Assembly (NCBI GenBank): GCA_031277535.1
Contig: JAITMD010000004.1
Location: 58,659 to 122,658, forward strand
Reading direction: 5' to 3'
DNA from: Flavobacteriaceae bacterium
Lineage (GTDB): Bacteria > Bacteroidota > Bacteroidia > Flavobacteriales > Flavobacteriaceae
DNA length: 64,000 nucleotides
Below are positions 51,245 to 60,497 of the stretch, one piece after another (positions within the stretch are counted from its first letter, which is position 1; every line of letters begins with the position of its first letter). Under the pieces are notes generated by a model. The model searched no databases and was not told the origin of the DNA. It saw only the letters and a list, made by a program, of their open reading frames with translations. Position numbers and translations under genes: made by a program.

Positions 51245-54200
51245 ATGAAGAAAATATTATATTTTTTAATTGGATTTGTTGCGATACTATCAGTTGGAAT
51301 AACTGCTGTGGTAGCGAGTAAGTCTTCTTTGATTTCTTGGGTTGGAGGGGAGGAAGTAGCAAGTGCTGCTTGTGGAGATCCTACGGCTTTGGGAGTTAAA
51401 AATATACTGAGCAATAGCGTTGGGATCTATTGGGATGATGCTACGGGACGCGAATGGGAGGTTGTGGTTCAGGATTTGGGTGGCAATTTACCACTGAATA
51501 CAGGTGGAAACTATCCAAAGATGCAAACAAGTAGTGCCGTTGTAACAACCACTTTTACTGGTGTAGCTTTGCAAGCTAATAGTTTATATGAATTTTATGT
51601 GCGCAGTATATGTAGTGGGGGGACGAGTAATTGGGTGGGTCCTATTACTTTTCGCATGCAATGTGCTCCTATTGCTGTTTTGCCTTTTGCTGAGTCTTTT
51701 GACCAATTGTCAAAAACGCGTGACTGTTGGACTATCGTGGATAATGATAAAGACGGAAAAGACAATGCAGGTGGGTTTCTGGATAACAAATGGGGATATA
51801 GTCAACAAGAAGTTTATAAAGGGAATGGAACTGCTGTTTTTAACTCAGACAAAACTAAAAATGACGATTGGTTGATTTCACCTCAGTTGACTTTGAATGG
51901 GGGATTGTATGAATTGATTTATTACTACAAAAATGGAAATTATCGATCAACGAATTATGAGGTGAAATTGTCTAATTCGACAGCTGACCTGAATAATTTT
52001 ACTATAAATGTGGTGAGTAAAAAGGTAGTATCTGAAACAGATTATACTAAGGTGATTGCCTATATTACAGGAGTATCTGGCCCTGCTTATTTGGGGTGGC
52101 ATGTTTTGGGAGGAAAGAACGATACACGCTTTTTTGTTGATGAAGTGAGTTTGACGCCTATTTCGTGTTATCCACCAGAGGAGTTGTTGAAGTTGGATCA
52201 ATTGAAAAAAGACAGTGCAACAATTTCTTGGACAGATGGGAAGAATACGCAATGGGAATATTATGTTGCAGTACAAGGAAGTAATGGACCTGTGGGATCT
52301 GGAATTGTGGCATCGAAGCCAACAGTAACAGTGACAACATTGAATGGGGGAGGAAATTTACAACCTGCAAGAACCTATGATTTTTATGTGCGCTCAGTTT
52401 GTGGTGCAGGAAAATCCAGCAGATGGGTTGGTCCTATAAGCTTTAAGACTTTGTGTAGTGATCAAACGATTCCTTTTATGGAGAGTTTTGATTCTACTTC
52501 TTCTACGCGATCTTGTTGGACGATTATAGATAAAAAAACGAATAAAATACCAGGGATATCTGGAGGAGAATGGAATATAAGTTCTATTACCAAAACAGGA
52601 GATGGGTCTATGTATTACGCTGCACAAGAACGCAGTGATGATTGGTTGATGAGTGCGCCAGTGACATTGAATGCAAATAAAAATTATCGCGTAAAATATG
52701 ACTATCGCACAGTAGGAGATGACTTTTCTAATTTTGAAGTGATGCTGTCTGATTCGGGAGGTGTACTTACGCAATTTAAAAAGAAGATTTTAGAGAAAAA
52801 GGATTTTAATGCGGGAGATTGGAAAACGGAGACTTTTATTTTGTCTGGTGTAGGGGGATCTGTTAGTATTGGATTTCACATGACAGGGAAGTATATAAAT
52901 TCGTTGTATCTCGATAATTTTTCTATAGAAGAAGTGGGGTGCCCAGAACCTTATTTTTGTGGGGTACAAGAAGAAAAGCAAAATCAAGTAACACTTTTTT
53001 GGACAGATGATGTGAATGCTTCTTGGGAGTATGTGATGCAAGTACCTAATGGAGGAAAACCTACTGGTGGGGGTACGGCAACCACTAAAAAACAAGTGGT
53101 GGTTTCTCAATTGGCATCCGGAGGGAATTTGACAAGTAATACGTTGTATGAATACTATGTGAGAAGTGTGTGTAAAGGTGGTTCGTTTAGTGAGTGGCAA
53201 GGGCCTTATGCTGCAAGAACGGCTTGTGATGCGTTGGCGCTACCTTTTGTAGAGGGCTTTAATACTAATTCGAATACAAGGTACTGTTGGAGTATTATTG
53301 ATGGGAATAATGATGGACGTGGAGAGGAAAATAAATGGTTTAGATCTTCTGAATTTAAGTATGAAGGAACGCATGGTATGAAGTATCAAGATAGTGATCC
53401 GATGTCTAAAAGCGTAACAAATGATTGGTTGGTTTCTCCTTCTTTTACTTTTGTTCCAGGTAAGATTTATCGTTTGACCTATCAATATGTTGTGAATGAT
53501 GAAAAATTGTTGGAATTGTATGCTTCCAATAAGGGCACAGATATGAAAGATTTTACGATTCTATTGGAAAAGAATCATTTGCCACCAGACGAGAATTTGG
53601 AAGATGGACAGGATGAAGATGAAGCGATGTGGCGAAAAAATAAGTTGTTTCTTTCTACGTTGTCTGGAACAGTGAATTTGGGGTGGAAAGTAAAAGGAAA
53701 AACAGAAGGGAAAGAAGTAGCCATTGATTTAGTGAAATTGGAAGAGGTAGTGACATGTCCAGAACCATTGAGTTTGGATGTTTCGGGAATTACTTCTGAT
53801 GGGGCAACTTTGAAGTGGAAAGACAACTTTGGTGCAACACAGTGGAATTATGTAGTGCAGGCGAAAGGAGGTGGAATACCAACTGGAACAGGAGTTACAG
53901 CAACAACAAAAGCAGTTGCTATAACAACTACTGCAACAGGTACAAAATTGGACTCTAATACTTCTTATGAGTTTTATGTTCGTACAGCTTGTGGCAATGG
54001 AACCTTTAGCGATTGGTCGGGTCCCTTTGTTTTTAAAACACTATGTGGTGTGTATAAGGTTCCGTTTTGGGAAGGATTTAATACAAACTCTAAATTAAAA
54101 GACTGTTGGACAACAGATAGTAGTGGTGGAGGAGATTCTGGATGGTCTCCTACGGATAAAAATACTTATGAAGGAGATGGAGCGAGATTTATCGATTTTT

Positions 54201-57200
54201 GGTCAGATGGTAGTACAACTGATGACTGGTTGATTTCTCCAGCATTTGATTTAGAAGCAGGACAATACATTTTGAAATATCACTATTTGACAAATACAAG
54301 TTCTGATAATGAGTTTGCGGTAAAATTAGCAACAGGAAATCGCGCAATTAGCTCGTTTACTCAAACAATAGTCCCTCAAAAAGTATATCACAATGGAAAG
54401 TACGTGGAAGAGGTGGTTGTTTTTACTGTACCTAAAGGGATACACTATATTGGGTGGCAAGTAATTTCAGATGATAGAACAGAGTTGTTTGTAGACAATG
54501 TGTTTTTGAAAAAAGTGGAGAATTGTCTTGAACCTTATAATATTGCTGCTACAACAACAACTAATGCGATGTCTTTGACTTGGAAACAAGATGGACAGGT
54601 GCAAAATTGGGAAGTGAAGGTGGTTGATTATGTTGGAGATGAGAATAGTCCTGCTTTGGCATCTGCTACAGTAAGTGGTAATCCAATGACAACGATTAAC
54701 GGACTTTCGAGTGGACGTGGGTATAAAGTTTATGTTCGTTCAAAGTGTATGAATAATCAGTACAGCGATTGGTCAACAGGAGTGATTGCAAGTACTAAAA
54801 TAGTAAATGATGAGTGTGCTCAAGCGGTGACTGTACCTGTTAATGCAACAAAAGAATGTGTACAAGTGTTGTCAACTTCACTGTATGGTGCAACTGATAG
54901 CCAAGTGGTAAAACCAGATTGTCAGGATCGTATACAGAGAGATGTGTGGTATGAATTTACAGCAACTAATCGAACACATATTCTTTCGTTTTTAGATGTT
55001 AAGTCAACAGATTCTTATACAACAGATAAAAGTTTAGCTATTGTACTATATGAACAAGGATGTAACGGAATTACCACAACAGCAAAAGGATGCTATTCAA
55101 CAACTGAGGAGACCAATTACGTTTCATTCAAAGATTTGACTGTAGGACATAAATATCTTATTCGAATAGGCTTGGAAGATAGGAATAGTACCACAGAACT
55201 ATTGTTTAAGTTGTGTTTGAGTACGTATGAATATATTGAGGTTAGCGAAACAAAATACACGCCAGAGGAGTTGGTGAAGAAAGTTTTGGTGGAGTCTACA
55301 TGTGATTTGATTTCTAATTTTAAATCAATCACAGGAACTGCCTTTGGGGAGTCAAATGGAATAGCTTATTTTGATAAGGGGAAAAGTGATTTCTTGTTTA
55401 AGAAAGGTGTAATATTAGCTACGAATAGGGCGAAAGATGGAGAAGGACCAGGAGGTATAATTCCAGATGGTGATTCGTCTGCTTGGCTGGGAGATAATGA
55501 TTTGGAGAAAATATTGATAGCTAATGGTAGAGAAGATGGGAATTTGAATGCTTCGGTTATAGAGTTTGATTTTATACCTATTTCGAATGATATGCGCTTT
55601 AACTTCTTATTTGCTTCTAACGAATATGGTCCTCAGTATCAATGTGAGTATAGTGATATTTTTGCCTTTTTATTGACTGATTTAACGACAAATGAAGTTA
55701 AAAATTTGGCTGTAATTCCTAAGACAGATATTCCTGTTTCGGTTACTACCATTCGCGATGCAAAGTATCAGGGAAGACAAAGATGTGGAGATACAAATAA
55801 AGAGTACTTCGATCGTTATTATGGAGAAGCGGGGTTGAAGGAAGTGGACAATGCTATAAACTATGCAGGTAGAACTATCCCAATGGAGGCTTTTGCGAAG
55901 GTAGTACCAGGTAGAAAATACCACATTAAAATGGCTATTGCGGATTATCGTGATTCGGGACTTAACTCTGCTGTTTTTTTGGAAGCAGGTAGTTTTAAGA
56001 TAGGCGATATTAACTTAGGGAAGGACTTATTGGTTGATACTGGCACAGCGCTATGCTCTGGAACAACGAAGGTGATCGACTCACAGATGGATGAAACAAA
56101 TCCAGAGTTGACTATTAAATGGTTCAAAGATGGACAGCCTTATTTTGCTGGAGATAAAAAATCGAAGATTGAAGTGAAAGAAGGTGGGGTTTATGAAGTA
56201 GAGATTAACTTTAAACAAATTAATTGTCCAACCAGAGGAAAGATAAAGGTTGAAATATACCCTGATCTTGTTTTGGAATTGAATAAACCAACAGATATTC
56301 CTGTTTGCCGATTCTCGAAAAAAGAATTGTTGGTAGACTTGACTGTGGCAACAAAACAGATGATTAAAGATGTGAACAAGAAATATGACATTGCATATTA
56401 TACCAAAGAAGGAGAGCAAGGTAAGGTTGAGGATCCGACAAAATTTGTTTATCAGACTCTTGGAAAAGAACAGCTTATTTATGTAGTGGTAACATCTGAA
56501 AAGACGAAGTGTAAGGCAACGCAAATGTTTAAGTTGATTCCAACACAGGGAATAACACCTGAGAAGCCTAAGGATGTGGCGGCTTGTAATAGTTATGCTT
56601 TACCTCAATTGGGAGAGAACCAGTCTTACTATAGCGAAGCAGGTGGAAAAGGGAAACAGTATAAAGCTGGTGATGTATTAGGACCTGGAAAGTATGAATT
56701 GTTTGTATACCAAGATAATGGTGGAGGTTGTTATGAAGAAGTGTCATTTAAAATTGAAGTCACTCGACCTGTAGGATTAAAACCATTTGAAGATGTGCGA
56801 TTGGAATGTAGTTATTACGTTGTTCCTAAGGAAGATAACAAGCAGACGAAGTTTTATCGCGTGGTGAAAAATGAACTTGTTCCTTTGACTGCGGGTACTA
56901 TAATTTATGAGTCTGAGACGGAGATTGTTGTGATAGCTGAGACAGATAATAAGGTGTGTAAAGAAGAAGCTCGCTTTGTGATTCGCTACAACGATTGCCC
57001 TATTCCTAAAGGTATTTCACCTAATGGAGATGGACTAAATGATGTCTTTGATTTGAGTCAGCATGGCGCAACGAAAGTACAGATCTTTAATCGCCAAGGA
57101 ACAGAAGTATATTCTTATACAGGGAATTATACGAATCAATGGAATGGAAAAACAAGTAGTGGAAAGGATTTACCATCAGGTACATATTATTATGTGATTC

Positions 57201-57247
57201 ATGCGTTTGAAAAAACGCGCACTGGATGGGTAGAAATTAGTAGGTAA
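51245..57247 (+). CDS. Giant adhesin with FN3/anchor-J repeats and a gliding-motility (type IX, type B) C-terminal domain
   Basis: A 2000-residue exported protein with a signal peptide (first ~24 residues). Five fibronectin-III-like domains begin near residues 42, 307, 564, 837 and 1092 (each with 'YEFYVRS(V/I)C' or 'YVRSKC' and '(S)xWxGP(I/F)xF'). They alternate with four choice-of-anchor-J / cleaved-adhesin-like domains ('DDWLISPQLTL', 'DDWLMSAPVTL', 'NDWLVSPSFTF', 'DDWLISPAFDL'). Residues 1188-1330 resemble a pre-peptidase-type domain, 1350-1600 a choice-of-anchor-L domain ('ASVIEFDFIPISNDMRFNFL', 'FASNEYGPQYQCEYSDIFAF'), then Ig-like segments. The end (~1917-2000) is the sorting domain: 'ISPNGDGLNDVFDLS', 'VQIFNRQGTEVYSY', 'LPSGTYYYVI'. 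It should be exported by the type IX system and kept at the surface, for adhesion or gliding. No PorP/SprF gene follows. Confidence 0.9.
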   Translation: MKKILYFLIGFVAILSVGITAVVASKSSLISWVGGEEVASAACGDPTALGVKNILSNSVGIYWDDATGREWEVVVQDLGGNLPLNTGGNYPKMQTSSAVVTTTFTGVALQANSLYEFYVRSICSGGTSNWVGPITFRMQCAPIAVLPFAESFDQLSKTRDCWTIVDNDKDGKDNAGGFLDNKWGYSQQEVYKGNGTAVFNSDKTKNDDWLISPQLTLNGGLYELIYYYKNGNYRSTNYEVKLSNSTADLNNFTINVVSKKVVSETDYTKVIAYITGVSGPAYLGWHVLGGKNDTRFFVDEVSLTPISCYPPEELLKLDQLKKDSATISWTDGKNTQWEYYVAVQGSNGPVGSGIVASKPTVTVTTLNGGGNLQPARTYDFYVRSVCGAGKSSRWVGPISFKTLCSDQTIPFMESFDSTSSTRSCWTIIDKKTNKIPGISGGEWNISSITKTGDGSMYYAAQERSDDWLMSAPVTLNANKNYRVKYDYRTVGDDFSNFEVMLSDSGGVLTQFKKKILEKKDFNAGDWKTETFILSGVGGSVSIGFHMTGKYINSLYLDNFSIEEVGCPEPYFCGVQEEKQNQVTLFWTDDVNASWEYVMQVPNGGKPTGGGTATTKKQVVVSQLASGGNLTSNTLYEYYVRSVCKGGSFSEWQGPYAARTACDALALPFVEGFNTNSNTRYCWSIIDGNNDGRGEENKWFRSSEFKYEGTHGMKYQDSDPMSKSVTNDWLVSPSFTFVPGKIYRLTYQYVVNDEKLLELYASNKGTDMKDFTILLEKNHLPPDENLEDGQDEDEAMWRKNKLFLSTLSGTVNLGWKVKGKTEGKEVAIDLVKLEEVVTCPEPLSLDVSGITSDGATLKWKDNFGATQWNYVVQAKGGGIPTGTGVTATTKAVAITTTATGTKLDSNTSYEFYVRTACGNGTFSDWSGPFVFKTLCGVYKVPFWEGFNTNSKLKDCWTTDSSGGGDSGWSPTDKNTYEGDGARFIDFWSDGSTTDDWLISPAFDLEAGQYILKYHYLTNTSSDNEFAVKLATGNRAISSFTQTIVPQKVYHNGKYVEEVVVFTVPKGIHYIGWQVISDDRTELFVDNVFLKKVENCLEPYNIAATTTTNAMSLTWKQDGQVQNWEVKVVDYVGDENSPALASATVSGNPMTTINGLSSGRGYKVYVRSKCMNNQYSDWSTGVIASTKIVNDECAQAVTVPVNATKECVQVLSTSLYGATDSQVVKPDCQDRIQRDVWYEFTATNRTHILSFLDVKSTDSYTTDKSLAIVLYEQGCNGITTTAKGCYSTTEETNYVSFKDLTVGHKYLIRIGLEDRNSTTELLFKLCLSTYEYIEVSETKYTPEELVKKVLVESTCDLISNFKSITGTAFGESNGIAYFDKGKSDFLFKKGVILATNRAKDGEGPGGIIPDGDSSAWLGDNDLEKILIANGREDGNLNASVIEFDFIPISNDMRFNFLFASNEYGPQYQCEYSDIFAFLLTDLTTNEVKNLAVIPKTDIPVSVTTIRDAKYQGRQRCGDTNKEYFDRYYGEAGLKEVDNAINYAGRTIPMEAFAKVVPGRKYHIKMAIADYRDSGLNSAVFLEAGSFKIGDINLGKDLLVDTGTALCSGTTKVIDSQMDETNPELTIKWFKDGQPYFAGDKKSKIEVKEGGVYEVEINFKQINCPTRGKIKVEIYPDLVLELNKPTDIPVCRFSKKELLVDLTVATKQMIKDVNKKYDIAYYTKEGEQGKVEDPTKFVYQTLGKEQLIYVVVTSEKTKCKATQMFKLIPTQGITPEKPKDVAACNSYALPQLGENQSYYSEAGGKGKQYKAGDVLGPGKYELFVYQDNGGGCYEEVSFKIEVTRPVGLKPFEDVRLECSYYVVPKEDNKQTKFYRVVKNELVPLTAGTIIYESETEIVVIAETDNKVCKEEARFVIRYNDCPIPKGISPNGDGLNDVFDLSQHGATKVQIFNRQGTEVYSYTGNYTNQWNGKTSSGKDLPSGTYYYVIHAFEKTRTGWVEISR

Positions 57248-57274
57248 ATTAAGTCATAATAGAGGTTTGGAAAA

Positions 57275-57310
57275 GGGCTGCTCAATTTATTTGAGTGGCT
57301 CTTTTTTTTT
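57275..57310 (+). terminator. Terminator of the giant adhesin gene
   Basis: Stem gggctgctcaa (57275-57285) with ttgagtggctc (57291-57301), three G-T pairs, 5-nt loop, then nine T. It starts 27 nt after the stop. Confidence 0.85.
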
Positions 57311-57335
57311 GGAGGTTAATCGCATGGTATGGTAT

Positions 57336-57368
57336 AAAAAAGGAGAGCTGTTCGGATGGAACAGCTCT
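57336..57368 (-). terminator. Terminator of the creD operon
   Basis: Perfect stem agagctgtt (57344-57352) with aacagctct (57360-57368), loop 7 nt; on the minus strand it is followed by a T run (complement of 57336-57341). It lies just beyond the creD stop. Confidence 0.85.
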
Positions 57369-57375
57369 TGGTTTT

Positions 57376-58662
57376 TTATACTTGTTTTGAAGAGAATGTA
57401 ATGCGTTTGGAGAAGTGCATTAGCAAGGCAATGATTGCAAACAAGCCTATACTACCAACGATTAGGGCTGCTTCTTTTAATTGTAATAAGAAGAATAGGA
57501 AAGCGTATAAAATAGTTAGTAAACCAAAGATTGTGGCAGCAATGCGTTTGTTTTTGCTTAAGCCATAAATAAATGAGCTAATGAGTAGGATAGTGGCCAT
57601 GGCTGAAATACCATACGCTAATGTAAAACCTACATATTCAGCAAAAGAAAGGAGCAAGACAAAGTTGATGCAAAGTGCTAAACCTACTAATGTATAATGC
57701 AGTATATTGATGGTTAAGTTTTTGATGTTTTCCATAAAAAAGAAGGTCGCAAATGTAAGCCCTATAAAGAGCAAGGCATATTTTGTAGCACGGTTTACTT
57801 TACTGTAGAAATCGTTCATTTGTAGGAACTTCATTCCAAAGCTATAATCGTGTAATTGACTGATTGTATCTAAGTTTGAATTGATAGGGATTGATTGAAA
57901 AATAGTCCATTTAGAGTTTTCGGTAATGGTTTGTTTTTCATCTGTCTCGGGTAAATAATTGCCAATGTATTTGATGTCTTTGTAATCAGACTTGATGTCA
58001 ACATTTGTTTGCTTGGCTGTTGCCAAGAAGTTTAATTCTGTTGATCCTTTTAAGAGAATAGGAAAACTGATGTGTGCTAAGTCTATGTCTTTGTTGAGTA
58101 TGTCATAACTTAAAAAGTTAACGTTTGGATTGACTTTTAGGTTTCGGTCTTGTTCAAAAGATTGCTTAGGGTCTTTGTTTATAAAGATTTCTTGTGTAAA
58201 ACCTTTGCTGTCAGAAACTGAAAAAATGATTTTAGCACTTCTGAAAGATTCTTTATCTACAAGGTTCAATTTGGTAGCCAACTCATCCAAAGAAGGGAAG
58301 CTTGCTTTGACTTGTAGATTGGTGTTGTATAAAGTGACTTCGTATAGACTTCTCTTTTTGATTTGCGTTTTTATATCGCCTGTGAAATCTTGTTTGCTTG
58401 GAGGTTGCAAATAACTGTGTAGTTGACGCATTACTTTTCCATCTTCTGCAATAAAAGTAGTGCTGTATTCTACTAAAATAAAGGGACCAAATATTGTTTG
58501 ACTTTGTCCCCATTTGGAAGTAACCTCAGTTGTTACTTCTTCTTGAAAAGTTTCTCTTTCTGAGATAAGACTTGTAATAAAAGGAAGTGTAATTAATAAC
58601 AATAAAGATAATACAACGATTATCAGTCCTTTAATAATAGGTTTTTGATTTTCTTTTATCAT
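57376..58662 (-). CDS. creD: Cell envelope integrity protein CreD
   Basis: A 428-residue inner-membrane protein. One N-terminal helix ('IIKGLIIVVLSLLLLI') leads to a long periplasmic domain (residues ~35-290; 'TEVTSKWGQSQTIFGPFILV', 'RSLYEVTLYNTNLQVKASF', 'FLATAKQTNVDIKSDYKDI') and then five or six helices ('YALLFIGLTFATFFFMENIK', 'YTLVGLALCINFVLLLSFAE'), the CreD layout. In Enterobacteria CreD answers to CreBC; here it follows a small winged-helix regulator, the arrangement usual in Flavobacteriia. Start taken at 58662 (MIKENQKP); an ATG at 58695 is possible. Confidence 0.9.
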   Translation of the reverse strand: MIKENQKPIIKGLIIVVLSLLLLITLPFITSLISERETFQEEVTTEVTSKWGQSQTIFGPFILVEYSTTFIAEDGKVMRQLHSYLQPPSKQDFTGDIKTQIKKRSLYEVTLYNTNLQVKASFPSLDELATKLNLVDKESFRSAKIIFSVSDSKGFTQEIFINKDPKQSFEQDRNLKVNPNVNFLSYDILNKDIDLAHISFPILLKGSTELNFLATAKQTNVDIKSDYKDIKYIGNYLPETDEKQTITENSKWTIFQSIPINSNLDTISQLHDYSFGMKFLQMNDFYSKVNRATKYALLFIGLTFATFFFMENIKNLTINILHYTLVGLALCINFVLLLSFAEYVGFTLAYGISAMATILLISSFIYGLSKNKRIAATIFGLLTILYAFLFFLLQLKEAALIVGSIGLFAIIALLMHFSKRITFSSKQV

Positions 58663-58714
58663 AATACATGGTTTTAAAAGCACTTTGTTTTTCAAAGTGT
58701 TTGGGTAAAAAAAA

Positions 58715-59014
58715 TTATTTCAATGTTTTAATTAAATTTTCAAGATAAGCTAAGTGTTGTTTAAAGGCTATTTTGCCTTCTTCTGTAACTTGATAAGTGG
58801 TGTTTGTTTTTCGTCCAACAAATCCTTTAGAAACGGTTATATACTCGCTTTCCTCTAAGTTTTTGAGGTGAGAGGCTAAGTTGCCATCTGTTAGATCTAA
58901 GTATTCCTTTAAGTCTTTAAACGAAAGTGATTCATTGACCATCAAGCCGCTCATAATTCCAACACGGATGCGATTGTCAAATACTTTGTTTAATTTTTCT
59001 ATATTAAATTTCAT
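58715..59014 (-). CDS. Small winged-helix transcriptional regulator
   Basis: A 99-residue single-domain winged helix: 'VFDNRIRVGIMSGLMVNESL', 'FKDLKEYLDLTDGNLASHLK' (recognition helix) and 'VSKGFVGRKTNTTYQVTEEG' (wing). It fits the MarR/ArsR-like HTH_34 group that controls neighbouring membrane genes. It lies 7 nt after the membrane-protein gene and ahead of creD, so the three are probably one operon and it likely regulates that operon. Confidence 0.85.
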   Translation of the reverse strand: MKFNIEKLNKVFDNRIRVGIMSGLMVNESLSFKDLKEYLDLTDGNLASHLKNLEESEYITVSKGFVGRKTNTTYQVTEEGKIAFKQHLAYLENLIKTLK

Positions 59015-59021
59015 AAAGGAA

Positions 59022-59651
59022 TTATTTTATTTTGTCGTACTTATTCCATAGAATAATACCATAAAGCAAATGTACTAAACCAAAGCCAATAGCCCATAAT
59101 ATAAGCGTGTAATCGATAAAATAGAAAGCTAAAAGTCCTAATAATATTTGCAAGGTTGCAATAGCTTTTACTTCTTTAACCGTGTCTTCTTGTACCGTAA
59201 ATAAGGCTAACCCATAAAATAATAGGGTAGTAGGTAGGGTAAACTGCAATAGGTGATGTTTGTATAGTATAAGACAAAGTAGGCCTGCAATGAATAATGG
59301 AATAGAAAAACGGATTAATAAGCGCTTGGTAACTTTGTTGATAAAGGATTTACCTTGTGCTTTTGTTTTTCGAATAGTAAAGTAGAAACCACCTGTAACA
59401 GCAACAAGAAACGTAACAATAGCTAAAGATAGGAGCATTCCTGCTGTATAATAGTTTTGATAAGGATCTGTATCTGTTAAGGGCTGATAACTATAAGTAG
59501 AAGCTGTTTGCCAACTATATAAGATGGCCGCTGCTGCTAATCCGCATAAACCTACCCAAATGCCACTCCATCCACTAAGGCTTAAAAACTTAGTAGAACG
59601 TTCCATAATAGACTTGATTTGATTCAGATCATCAATTGCTTTGTTTGTCAT
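59022..59651 (-). CDS. Six-helix membrane protein of the creD operon
   Basis: A 209-residue membrane protein starting MTNKAIDDLNQIKSIMERST; the frame is open to 59723, but the ATG at 59651 matches a natural start. A short cytoplasmic coil is followed by about six helices ('GIWVGLCGLAAAAILYSW', 'MLLSLAIVTFLVAVTGGFYF', 'IPLFIAGLLCLILY', 'GLLAFYFIDYTLILWAIGFG'). Genes like this precede the winged-helix regulator and creD in related species; function unknown. A TAACTTTG match on the minus strand (59672-59679) may be the -7 element, 20 nt from the start. Confidence 0.8.
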   Translation of the reverse strand: MTNKAIDDLNQIKSIMERSTKFLSLSGWSGIWVGLCGLAAAAILYSWQTASTYSYQPLTDTDPYQNYYTAGMLLSLAIVTFLVAVTGGFYFTIRKTKAQGKSFINKVTKRLLIRFSIPLFIAGLLCLILYKHHLLQFTLPTTLLFYGLALFTVQEDTVKEVKAIATLQILLGLLAFYFIDYTLILWAIGFGLVHLLYGIILWNKYDKIK

Positions 59652-59774
59652 AGTAAAAGTACTTTGAAATACAAAGTTATAAAATAAAGCATAAGTTGTA
59701 TCAGTTATTTTGTCTTTTCGCAATAAAAAGGAATAAGAGAACTTGTTTGTAAGGTGTAGGTAGTTGAAAAATAG

Positions 59775-59942
59775 TTATTTACGTGTATTTATTTTGTATA
59801 ATAAATGAAGAACTGCGAAGATAATAATAGTTGTAGTGATTACATCTATCAAGGGCATTTGTGCTTGGGTATATTGGTAAAGGGGGTAAATAGCACTAAT
59901 TAGTAAAACAATAAGGGCGTAAGTAATCTTTTTGAGTAACAT
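59775..59942 (-). CDS. Small 55-aa membrane protein
   Basis: A minus-strand frame reading MLLKKITYALIVLLISAIYP, then a polar turn and a second hydrophobic stretch 'MPLIDVITTTIIIFAVLHLL' ending 'YKINTRK'. Two hydrophobic helices with basic ends are a realistic small membrane protein. It is upstream of, and in the same direction as, the creD operon (gap ~120 nt). No family recognised. Confidence 0.5.
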   Translation of the reverse strand: MLLKKITYALIVLLISAIYPLYQYTQAQMPLIDVITTTIIIFAVLHLLYKINTRK

Positions 59943-60391
59943 AATGGTCAGCGTTTGTTGGGCTTAAAGGTAGGAATTCCCAAGGAAGAGACAAATTGTT
60001 TTGCGTTTTTGTTATGAGATTTTCCAAGCGGAAGAGATGAAGTGAATTGATTTAGAACCAACCATGATGAATTATAAACGTAAAACGACAAATGCTTTAT
60101 CGTTTACAGATGGCCTATTAAAACTGATAACTGGGAATCCCAATGATTTATTTGATATTGATATCTACTTTGGAAATATGACAAATCAATTAACTACCAT
60201 TGAAATTGCTCTAAGCTTATAAAAATGTGGAGTGCTAAAAATATAATAGCAATAGGGCATAAGCATATTTTATCATTTGTCTTTCTAATAAAAAAGGGAA
60301 TATAATTTATGAGATAACGAATAATTATGTGTAACAAAAAACGGGGTAATTAGTAGTAATTCATTAAATTAGAGTATAAATAGCAGTAATT
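59943..60391. other. Intergenic region
   Basis: About 450 nt between the divergent 55-aa gene and the 33-aa frame. One 52-codon frame (60064-60222) is open but has no clear support. No hairpin or repeat seen; promoters for both sides should be here. Confidence 0.35.
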
Positions 60392-60493
60392 ATGAGTAGA
60401 GGTGCTCCAATAAGAATAAGAAGAGTTATTGTTTTTTCGGTAGGAATAATATTAATATTAGCTTCATTGGTTTGGTTTACTGACTATTTATAG
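60392..60493 (+). CDS. Possible 33-aa membrane peptide
   Basis: A short frame, MSRGAPIRIRRVIVFSVGII, with a basic start, one hydrophobic helix and the end 'LVWFTDYL'. It finishes 4 nt before the next gene's ATG, so translational coupling is possible. No known family. Confidence 0.35.
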   Translation: MSRGAPIRIRRVIVFSVGIILILASLVWFTDYL

Positions 60494-60497
60494 TGAA

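Noticed and set aside
60064..60222. 52-codon frame starting MMNYKRKTTNALSF
   Set aside because: Protein-like in part, but alone, without family likeness or coupling; not enough to call a gene.
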